From Nocardioides daphniae (GTDB lineage Bacteria; Actinomycetota; Actinomycetes; Propionibacteriales; Nocardioidaceae), in NCBI RefSeq assembly GCF_004777465.1, contig NZ_CP038462.1, positions 2,232,001 to 2,296,000 on the forward strand: a DNA stretch of 64,000 bases, given 5' to 3'. The translations under genes and the position numbers were made by a program. The first letter of the stretch is position 1; each line of letters opens with the position of its first letter. Positions 38,247 through 45,382 of the stretch are shown here, piece after piece. Under the pieces are notes generated by a model. The model made no database searches, was not told the origin of the DNA, and worked only from the letters and a program-made list of their open reading frames with translations.

Positions 38247-39263
38247 GTGACCCATAATCATGGGGTGAACTCGGACGGACGGCCCACGCTGCGCTGCCTT
38301 AAGGACGACCTGCCCAACGACTGGGAAAGCGCCTCCGATAACGCGGCCGCTCAACAGAGCCGAGTCGACAAGCCCCTGCCGGAACTCGGCCATCCAATCA
38401 TTCGAAAAGCTGCCGCGGATTTCCCTGCCGAGCGCGCGGTGGTTCAACCAGCCCGAGAAAGCATTTCGGGGCTAAGCGACCCGGTCTGGTGGAAAGTCAA
38501 GATCGGCGGGCGCTGGCGTGGTGCAGTGTGGGAGGACCCTGAGACTGGCCAAGGGTGGCTGTGTGCCGCTGGCTACCGGCGCGAGCGCGAAGCCTCTGAC
38601 TTCTACAAGGGGTTCATGGCTGCGGTGGCAGCTAAGGGCCCGGACATCTTCCTGCCCACGGACGAGGACCGCGCCCTCCTGAAGCGCGAGTTGCAGACAC
38701 ACACCCTGGATGAGTGGTCGCTCTCCCTGCAAGAGCTCGTGCGCTCCGCGGCGCTGACGCACTGGGAGAGTTTTGGCGAGGCGCAAATCGACGTCATGCA
38801 CCCCATAGCGACAGAGAAAGAAATCGCGCTCGTCACCGTCACGGTAGATCGGGAGACCATCGATGACGAAGTTCTCCTCGAGATTCTGATCTCGATTGAA
38901 TGCGTAGATTACGCACACCTGCCCCTCGTGCAATGGGCCGAACTGGTCGCCCTCAGCGCCGTTGATCGCCGCGAACAGAGGTGGCGCTCACTACCGATCG
39001 CCGGCGTTCCTACTCACTCCCAAGTGCTCGAAGGCATGGACGTCGATGCTGTCGCCTACAGCATGTCGCAGGAGGCCATTCCCGGCTTGTTCGAACTGGG
39101 AGACACCGCGCACTTCGCTCACACAGGGAGGCTGGTCGAGAGCATCATCGAAGGCGAGGGAGTCAAATCGCTGTGCGGAGCCTTTTTCGTCCCGCGCCAA
39201 GACCACCAGGACCTGCCGAAGTGCCCGCACTGCACCGCAATTCACAATGCGATGTCCGACTAA
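38247..39263 (+). CDS. Unknown protein with DUF3039-like C-terminus
   Basis: A 338-residue protein. Near residue 80 it has WWKVKIGGRWRGAVWEDPE, followed by WLCAAGYRRE and DFYKGF, a unit I have seen described only as hypothetical in actinobacteria. The C-terminal 50 residues (FAHTGRLVESIIEGEGVKSL, then CG and CPHCTAIH) match the short DUF3039 proteins, which have a zinc-ribbon-like CG...CPxC pattern. The function is unknown. The start is GTG at 38247 or, more likely if leaderless, GTG at 38265 after CATAAT. It follows the HTH gene by 27 bases and is the last gene before the right att repeat. Confidence 0.6.
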   Translation: MTHNHGVNSDGRPTLRCLKDDLPNDWESASDNAAAQQSRVDKPLPELGHPIIRKAAADFPAERAVVQPARESISGLSDPVWWKVKIGGRWRGAVWEDPETGQGWLCAAGYRREREASDFYKGFMAAVAAKGPDIFLPTDEDRALLKRELQTHTLDEWSLSLQELVRSAALTHWESFGEAQIDVMHPIATEKEIALVTVTVDRETIDDEVLLEILISIECVDYAHLPLVQWAELVALSAVDRREQRWRSLPIAGVPTHSQVLEGMDVDAVAYSMSQEAIPGLFELGDTAHFAHTGRLVESIIEGEGVKSLCGAFFVPRQDHQDLPKCPHCTAIHNAMSD

Positions 39264-39439
39264 GCCTTGGCCGTCTCCTCCGTCTCGTTGCCTAGCCACG
39301 CATCCGATGCAGCGTCATCGTGGGCGGCGCGCAGCGCCCCACACGGTCTCAACTGGGCCTGCAGCCGGCAGCCACCAACTCAGTTCCACTCAACCATGTG
39401 CGACCCGCTACGACGCTGGCTCCAAGGCTCCTCACGGCC

Positions 39440-39476
39440 GGTTTACTGTGCCTAGATTGTGCCTGCGATTTTCACT
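39440..39476 (+). repeat. 37-bp degenerate end repeat, right copy
   Basis: It starts GGTTTACTGTGCCT and ends CGATTTTCACT, in the same orientation as the copy at 32894-32930. It lies 97 bases inside the right att repeat. The rest of 39264-39773 holds no gene: it contains this repeat, the inverted 16-mer at 39507-39522, the att copy and about 170 bases of flanking DNA. Confidence 0.55.
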
Positions 39477-39573
39477 GAGGGTCACAACCGACCACCGACG
39501 AAATCACGTTTCCGCAGGTCAGGGGGCATATGCCAGTGACGGCCACCAATGACTTTCACGCGAGGGGTCTCCG

Positions 39574-39604
39574 CGGCTTACAGGCCGGCTCGTTCGCTTC
39601 ACCC
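39574..39604 (+). repeat. attR-type repeat, displaced rnpB 3' end
   Basis: The right copy of the 31-bp repeat (30 of 31 identical to 32833-32863). There is no rnpB body upstream of it, so it is the original rnpB end pushed away by the insertion. It marks the right boundary of the element. Confidence 0.85.
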
Positions 39605-39774
39605 GTCAGGTCGTTCACGCGCCAGCACGCTTTTACGGTCGCCGGGGACCCTGACGACTCCTCACCCCGGGGGCATCTGCGACCTCTTGCGACGACTCGC
39701 GACCCTTCACGTTCCCTTCCAGTTGTGCGCGACAACGGCGCACACCCCCTCACGTTTGCGCTTGACTACGTCCT

Positions 39775-40864
39775 GTGAATCCAGACACTGGACCGAAATC
39801 CGATGAGGAGTGCAGTTCCCCCGCAGACTTACTGCCGGCACCATTCGATTTCCACGCTGACGTGCGCCTAGCGGTGCAACAGCTGGCTCGCACTATCAGG
39901 CGCCCTCCCGCCACCATCGGTCTCTACGAACGAGCCGATGCTGTGTTTCTCGAGTTCGCCGACCGATTCGAAGAGACCGCCGTCAACACATGGGTTGGCA
40001 GGAGGGCCTTCGAGCGGCGCCTAGGGTCCGATTTCCAGAGATTGTTCCAGCACCTTGACGTCTCGATCGGTGTGGGCCGTAGCGTCATGAGGGTCTTGGA
40101 GGAGGACAAGCCCATTTGGCCCCCGATCCGGTGGCGTACGCAGCGCTTTCCCTATCTGTCAGAGCCCTGACCGTCTCGCACGAAATATGTGCCCTCCTGC
40201 GTGCTGGCTTTCCCCAAGCGGCCATGGGGCGCTGGCGAACCCTCTACGAAGTGAACGTGGTGGCCGCCGTACTGGGGGTTGGAAACCGCCACACTGCAAC
40301 ACGTCTCAACGAACACCGGTGGATCATGCTTGCGAGAGATCGTCGACACGCGGACGGCGAGGCCACTTGGCCACACGATGGGCCAACTCCGGAAGAGATG
40401 CAGGAACGGCTGGTCCGACGCTTCGGGCCCACCTACACAGGACGATACGGCTGGGCCGCTGAAGTGACTCGCAGACGGTTAGGCGTCGCAAAGCCGCAGT
40501 TCCACCATCTGGAGAAGGTCGCTGCCTTGGGCGGCCGATCTGACAGACATCTCGCCGCACATCACCGCGTGCACGCTGACGCGCTTGGCACTTGGAGCTC
40601 CTCACCGAGGACGGCGCCTGGCACATCGGTCCTCGCTACAGCGGGATAGCGCTGGCGGCCTACGAAACGATCCACGTCCTGCGCGACAGCCTGTTGTCTT
40701 TGGTGGCACTCTGGGCCTCGTACCGCGAGCATCCGATCACTTCCGCCTGCCACGCTTTGTTGTCTGAAACGCTCCTCGACGCCGAGCACTCGTTCTTCCA
40801 GGCTGCGTTAGCCCTCGGGGAGGTTGAACTTGACCCTGGCGCATTCGCCTTCAGGAACCTCTAA
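39775..40864 (+). CDS. DUF5677-like protein, two frameshifts
   Basis: About 363 residues if two breaks are repaired. The first frame gives a helical N-terminus (FDFHADVRLAVQQLARTIRR). The middle frame has MGRWRTLYEVNVVAAVLG, the RTLYE stretch typical of DUF5677 proteins, and HRWIMLARDRR. The last frame has GIALAAYETIHVLRDSLLSL. Breaks at about 40110-40115 (a C5 run) and about 40580-40592 each fit one missing base. DUF5677 proteins are all-helical and of unknown function, often in defence or mobile regions. It lies outside the right att repeat but has the same lower-GC codon use. GTG start. Confidence 0.6.
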
Positions 40865-41173
40865 AGGAACACAATTCGGTTGACGTCTGAGGGCCGTCGG
40901 ATCCTGCGTCACCTCGCACAGGCCACTCGGAGGTCTTCCTGGGAAACGGGCGATCAATCCCACATTCTCGCCAGCGTCCACACAGCCCGTCGCTACGCGC
41001 TACGAGGCTCGTGGCATGCACGCGATGTCGAAGGAGGCACGCGGGTACTTTACGGAGATCGTGGTCATCATCAGCGGCTGGCGGCTGGATCTCCTCAAGG
41101 AGTCCCATTGGCCCGATCGTGCGCGACGGTGCTGGGCCCGGGCCGGATCGCCCTCCGCGGTGCGAACTCTCAA
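40865..41173. other. Non-coding stretch
   Basis: About 310 bases between the DUF5677-like gene and the tetR stop. I see no gene, repeat or hairpin of note. Base composition moves back to chromosomal GC toward the right end, so this is the likely edge of accessory DNA. Confidence 0.4.
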
Positions 41174-41794
41174 CTACACGGACTTCTCCCCACCCGGCTC
41201 CACCGGCGGCATGAGCACCCCGAGCAACCTCGCGCAGCGCGTCGCCATCTCCTCGGCACTCAGCTCGTCGTGCGTCTGCCACCAGCGCACGGCGGTCGCC
41301 ACGGCTGACTGCCACATCCGGTCGAGGAGCTCGTGGTCGAGCGCGTCGTGGTCGCCGGCTACGGTCAAGATCTGACGCGTCCCGTCCGTGCCGAGCGCCT
41401 CGAGCTGCTTGCGAAAACCGGCGGCGAGCTGACCGGCGGGGCCGTCCGGGAGCGTCGGGTCGTAGATGACGGCCCAGGCGTGGCGGTTCTCCGCGAGGGC
41501 AGTGAAGATCGCGGTCAGCGTGTCGAGGGCGCGCTGCCGGGGGTCGGTCGACTCCTGCGCAGCCGTGACCGCGTCCACGAGGTCCGGTCCGACCGCCTCC
41601 AGGCAGGCCCGGCTCAGCCCTTCCTTGGAGCCGAAGAGGTGGTAGACCATCCCCTTCGAGACGCCAGCAGCCTGGGCGACGCGCTCGGTCGAGGCACCGG
41701 CGTACCCCTGCCGACCGAACTCCTCGACGGCGCAGAGCACCAGCTGCCGCTCGCGGTCGGCCCGCGCGACGCCCTTGGTTCCGCTGTTTGCCAC
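41174..41794 (-). CDS. TetR-family transcriptional regulator
   Basis: A 206-residue regulator. The helix-turn-helix spans residues 12-58 (VLCAVEEFGRQGYAGASTER, then AAGVSKGMVYHLFGSKEGL). The ligand domain contains Trp residues (HAWAVIYDP, VRWWQTHDE) that suggest a hydrophobic ligand. The GTG at 41794 follows GAGGAGGCGAA. It is divergent from the sterol desaturase-family gene across about 70 bases with an inverted repeat, and probably represses that gene. Confidence 0.8.
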   Translation of the reverse strand: MANSGTKGVARADRERQLVLCAVEEFGRQGYAGASTERVAQAAGVSKGMVYHLFGSKEGLSRACLEAVGPDLVDAVTAAQESTDPRQRALDTLTAIFTALAENRHAWAVIYDPTLPDGPAGQLAAGFRKQLEALGTDGTRQILTVAGDHDALDHELLDRMWQSAVATAVRWWQTHDELSAEEMATRCARLLGVLMPPVEPGGEKSV

Positions 41795-41805
41795 TTCGCC
41801 TCCTC

Positions 41806-41836
41806 TTGACCGTGATGCAATTTACCGTAGGGTCAA
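41806..41836. promoter_or_regulatory. Inverted repeat between tetR and desaturase gene
   Basis: TTGACC (41806-41811) and GGTCAA (41831-41836) are inverted, 19 bases apart, with TTTACCGTAGG between them. It lies between two divergent starts (41794 and 41865). A TetR operator is the natural reading, but the arms are short. Confidence 0.4.
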
Positions 41837-41864
41837 TTCGTCGCTCACCACGGAGGAAGTCAGC

Positions 41865-43025
41865 ATGCCGCGTCCCGACCTGACCGTTCTGGCCATCCCT
41901 GCCTTCATCGGGGCTATGGGGGCTGAGATGTGGTGGCAGCGCACCCACCCCGCCGAGCCCGGCACGGTCCGACCCGGCGACTACGAGCTCAACGACACCA
42001 TCGCCAGCCTCACCATGGGCGTCGGCAGCCTCATCGCGCCCTTCGTCACGGGCCCGATCCTGCGCCGCCTCTCCCCCGGCACGACCAAGGCCGGCACAGC
42101 CCTCCTCGCGATCGGCGCCGCCGCAGGCCTGGCCACGACCGTGGGCGACGTACTGCGCCGTCGTCGCGAGCACGGCGGCACCCTTCCCGAGGCCGGCACC
42201 CTGCCCGCCGACGAGCCAGCACCTGTGGTCGTACGCTCGCGCGCCGAGGCCCTCGGCCTGCTGACCTCCGGCACCGCCGTCGCCGCGGTGGCCTCCACGG
42301 CAGTCGCCGCCGCCTCCATCTGGGCCACCCACGCCTCGGCGACGCGCCTGGCGCAGCGGTCACCGTTCCCGATGCGGAGCGGCCCGGCCACCTTCCTGCT
42401 CGCGATCGCCGGCTGGGACTTCATCTACTACTGGAACCACCGCCTCTCCCACGAGTCCCGCTGGATGTGGGCCATGCACGTGGTCCACCACAGCAGCGAG
42501 CGCTACAACCTCTCGACCGCACTCCGGCAGCCGGTGGCCGAGGGCTGGACCATCACCGTCCCCTACGGGCTGCTCGCCCTCGTCGGCGTCCCCGTGAAGT
42601 ACATCGAGGACGCGCGGGCGATCAACCTGATCTACCAGTTCTGGATCCACACCGAGGTGGTGCGCTCCATCGGGTGGCTCGAGAAGATCCTCAACACCCC
42701 GAGCCACCACCGCGCCCACCACGGCAGCCAGCGCCAGTACCTCGACATCAACCACGGCTCGATCCTCATCATCTGGGACAAGCTCTTCGGGACCTTCGAG
42801 CCGGAGGACGAGCGGGTGCGCTACGGCCTGACCCGCAACCTCGACTCCTTCAACCCCGTCACCATCGCCACCCACGAGTGGCGCGACATCGCGACGGACG
42901 TTGCCTCCGCACCGACCTGGCGCGACCGCTTCTCCTTCCTGCTGCGCGGGCCGGGATGGGCGTACGAACGCCGCGCGCAGCTCGCACCCGCCGACGAGAC
43001 GGCCATCGCAGCGGGCGTGGCCTAG
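41865..43025 (+). CDS. Sterol desaturase / fatty acid hydroxylase family membrane protein
   Basis: A 386-residue membrane protein. The di-iron histidine boxes are HRLSH, HVVHHSS and HHRAHHGS (residues 200-290), matching the HxxxH, HxxHH and HxxHH pattern of the fatty acid hydroxylase superfamily. About six hydrophobic segments surround them; residues 45-150 form an Ala-rich N-terminal extension with two further helices. It inserts oxygen or double bonds into lipids or sterol-like molecules; carotenoid hydroxylation is another known activity of this superfamily. The ATG follows CGGAGGAAG. A divergent TetR likely controls it. Confidence 0.8.
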   Translation: MPRPDLTVLAIPAFIGAMGAEMWWQRTHPAEPGTVRPGDYELNDTIASLTMGVGSLIAPFVTGPILRRLSPGTTKAGTALLAIGAAAGLATTVGDVLRRRREHGGTLPEAGTLPADEPAPVVVRSRAEALGLLTSGTAVAAVASTAVAAASIWATHASATRLAQRSPFPMRSGPATFLLAIAGWDFIYYWNHRLSHESRWMWAMHVVHHSSERYNLSTALRQPVAEGWTITVPYGLLALVGVPVKYIEDARAINLIYQFWIHTEVVRSIGWLEKILNTPSHHRAHHGSQRQYLDINHGSILIIWDKLFGTFEPEDERVRYGLTRNLDSFNPVTIATHEWRDIATDVASAPTWRDRFSFLLRGPGWAYERRAQLAPADETAIAAGVA

Positions 43026-43131
43026 GCGGGCTCCGGGGAGCCGGCCGCCCAGCCCGAGCATGTGCACGAACCCGCCGGACGTGTCGGTCCCGTGCACTAG
43101 GGTCGTGCCTCCACGATCTCGGGGGAGAACC

Positions 43132-44469
43132 ATGCGCCGCACGTCCGTCCGTCCGCACCACGCACGCGTGGGCGTCGTCGTGGTGGCAGTCCTCGCGTTC
43201 TGCGCCTCGCTGCTCTCCGCGGGCCCCGCGACCGCGGCGGCCAAGCCGGCTGGCTTCACGGGCTACGCCTTCGACGCCCGTTGCGCGCCGACGCAGTCGC
43301 AGATGGACAGCTGGCTCACCTCGTCGCCCTTCTGGGGCGTGGGGATCTACATCGGCGGCTCGATGATGTCCTGCCGCCCGACGGTGACCGACCCGGGGCA
43401 GCCGCACCTCGACGCCACCTGGGTGTCGCGCCAGCGCGCCAAGGGCTGGCGGATGCTGCCGATCTGGGTCGGACCGCAGGCCTCGTGCCACACCCGCTAC
43501 GGCGACCGCATCGACCCCGACCCCACCGGCTCGTACGCCGCGGCGGACGCGCGAGGGCGTACGGAGGCCGCCGCCGCGGTGAGCCGGGCGCGCGAGCTCG
43601 GGCTCCCCGCCAGGAGCACCCTCTGGTACGACCTCGAGGGTGGCTTCGACCTGGAGAACGACGACTGCCGCCGCTCGGCGCTCCGCTTCCTGAGCGGCTG
43701 GACGATCGCCGTGCGCCAGCTCGGCTACCGCTCCGGCGTCTACTCGAGCGTCTCCGCCGGCATCCACGCCCTCGACAACGCCGACAACCTCTCCCCCGGC
43801 TCCTACGCCATGCCCGACCAGGTCTGGTACGCCTGGTACAACGGCCGCCCCGACGTGCACATCAGCTCCCAGTGGGTGCGCGCCACGAGCTGGCGAGGCC
43901 AGCGCGTGCACCAGTACCAGGCGGACACCCCGGCGTCGTACGGCGGCGTCGCCCTCACCATCGACCGCAACTTCATGCAGGTCGACGGCGGCTCGAAGGC
44001 GCCGAAGGTGAAGCTGTGCGGCGGCACCCGTATGGACTTCCCCGGCTACCCCAAGCTCAAGAAGGGCGACCGCGGCGGCAAGGTCAAGGCCCTCCAGTGC
44101 CTGCTCAAGCGCAACGCCACGTACCGCGGACGGCTCGACGCCAAGTACGACCGGGACGTCGTGCGCTCCGTGAAGTCCTTCCAGCGCAAGCACCGCCTCC
44201 GTGTCACCGGCCGCCCCGACACCGCCACCTGGACCGCGCTCTTCGCGCAGGGCTCGGCGCCGCTGCTCAAGGTCGGCTCCGCCGGCGAACCCACGCTGCG
44301 GCTCCAGCGGTCGCTGCGCGCCGCCGGCTACACGGGCGTGAAGCCCACCGGGGTCCTCACCGACCAGACCGCCTCCGCGGTGCTCCGCCACCAGAAGAAG
44401 CTGGGACTCAAGCGGACCGGAATCGTCACGCCCGACGTCTGGGCGTCGTTGAAGCGCGGCAGGCGCTGA
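43132..44469 (+). CDS. Secreted DUF1906 glycoside hydrolase-like protein with two peptidoglycan-binding domains
   Basis: A 445-residue secreted protein. Signal peptide at residues 1-36 (VGVVVVAVLAFCASLLSAGP, then an ATAAA site). Residues 40-285 form the DUF1906 TIM-barrel domain (GYAFDARCAP, GVGIYIGG, RSTLWYDLEGGFD with acidic residues at the barrel mouth, VHQYQ). Two peptidoglycan-binding domains follow: LKKGDRGGKVKALQCLLKRN and LKVGSAGEPTLRLQRSLRAA. It probably acts on cell-wall glycan outside the cell. It stands alone; the ATG follows GGGGGAGAACC. Confidence 0.82.
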   Translation: MRRTSVRPHHARVGVVVVAVLAFCASLLSAGPATAAAKPAGFTGYAFDARCAPTQSQMDSWLTSSPFWGVGIYIGGSMMSCRPTVTDPGQPHLDATWVSRQRAKGWRMLPIWVGPQASCHTRYGDRIDPDPTGSYAAADARGRTEAAAAVSRARELGLPARSTLWYDLEGGFDLENDDCRRSALRFLSGWTIAVRQLGYRSGVYSSVSAGIHALDNADNLSPGSYAMPDQVWYAWYNGRPDVHISSQWVRATSWRGQRVHQYQADTPASYGGVALTIDRNFMQVDGGSKAPKVKLCGGTRMDFPGYPKLKKGDRGGKVKALQCLLKRNATYRGRLDAKYDRDVVRSVKSFQRKHRLRVTGRPDTATWTALFAQGSAPLLKVGSAGEPTLRLQRSLRAAGYTGVKPTGVLTDQTASAVLRHQKKLGLKRTGIVTPDVWASLKRGRR

Positions 44470-44493
44470 CCCACCCTGCCGACCGCCCGGCCG

Positions 44494-45309
44494 TCAGGCG
44501 TCGGCGGACGGATCCTTGCGCTTGCGCAGTGCGTAGACCAGGGTCGCGGCGGTCAGGAGCGTCACCACCAGGCCCGCACCAGCGGCGACCTGCTTCCACA
44601 CCGCACCCGCAGCGTCCGTGCCCGACCGGGTCACGACGAAGGTCACCTCGTACTCCTCGGTCTGCAGGTCCTCGACCCTGACCTCCCCCTTGTCGTCCGA
44701 GATCCGTACGACCGGCTTCAGCTCCACGCTGCCCACGGCCGTGCCAGCGGTGGACGCATCGATCGCCCAGCTCCACCTCACCGGATCGGGCGGCAGGTAC
44801 TTGTCGGACTGCCAGTCCGTCGGCGCGACGGAGACCACGTCACCGGTGACCACGAGCCTGGCCTCGACGTGGCAGGCGACCGCCAGCTCTCCCTGCACCG
44901 GCCCGTCCGACGGGCCGGTGGGGGCGTCGGCAGCCCCCAGGGTCACCCTGAACGTCTTCTGCTCCCCCGTCTGCAGCTCCACCTCGTCGTCGAAGCGCAG
45001 GACGGCCTCGTCGAGCGCCTCGGTCGTGTTGGCGCAGCGCTCCCGGACCTGCTCCAACATGCTGGTCGTCGGGCCGGACCCGGTCGTGGGAGGCGGCGAC
45101 CCGTCCGACGTGGGCGACGGCTCGGTGGTGCCTGGCCGGCCGCCGGACGGCGAGGACGGAGGCGCAGGGGCAGGCGACTCGCTCGCGTCCTCAGCGCATC
45201 CCGCGGAGAAGAGCAAGAAGAGGCAGACGATCGCCCAGACGGTTGCTCGGCCGAGTCGCGCGGCACCAGCACCCACCGTGCTCCGCATGCAGCCCTCGCG
45301 CGTGCTCAT
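44494..45309 (-). CDS. Lipoprotein with C-terminal membrane helix
   Basis: About 271 residues. The signal peptide ends in a lipobox, LLFSAGCAED. A Pro/Ser/Gly/Thr linker of 50 residues follows (PAPAPPSSPSGGRPGTTEPS). A beta-rich extracytoplasmic domain (residues 90-225) has two Cys (ERCANT, VACHVE), and one C-terminal membrane helix (GAGLVVTLLTAATLVYALRK) precedes a basic tail. Two membrane anchors on one protein are unusual. The function is unknown. Start is ATG at 45309; an ATG at 45288 is also possible. Confidence 0.65.
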   Translation of the reverse strand: MSTREGCMRSTVGAGAARLGRATVWAIVCLFLLFSAGCAEDASESPAPAPPSSPSGGRPGTTEPSPTSDGSPPPTTGSGPTTSMLEQVRERCANTTEALDEAVLRFDDEVELQTGEQKTFRVTLGAADAPTGPSDGPVQGELAVACHVEARLVVTGDVVSVAPTDWQSDKYLPPDPVRWSWAIDASTAGTAVGSVELKPVVRISDDKGEVRVEDLQTEEYEVTFVVTRSGTDAAGAVWKQVAAGAGLVVTLLTAATLVYALRKRKDPSADA

Positions 45310-45382
45310 GACGATCACCGCCCCCCGAGACGTCTTCTCACGCTAACGCCGTGCGCGAGGAGCAACAAGCGTGATGCAGGTG

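Larger units (their letters stand above)
32833..39604. mobile_element. Decayed integrative element inserted at the rnpB 3' end
   Basis: A 6.77-kb region bounded by a 31-bp direct repeat (30 of 31 identical) that contains the 3' end of rnpB, the classic outcome of site-specific insertion into an RNA gene. Contents: an excisionase-like HTH gene, a fragment of a tyrosine integrase, a broken MobF relaxase fragment and cargo genes. Codon use is visibly less GC-rich than on either side. Both ends also hold a degenerate 37-bp repeat and one 16-bp inverted pair. With integrase and relaxase both broken it is probably no longer mobile by itself. Confidence 0.8.
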
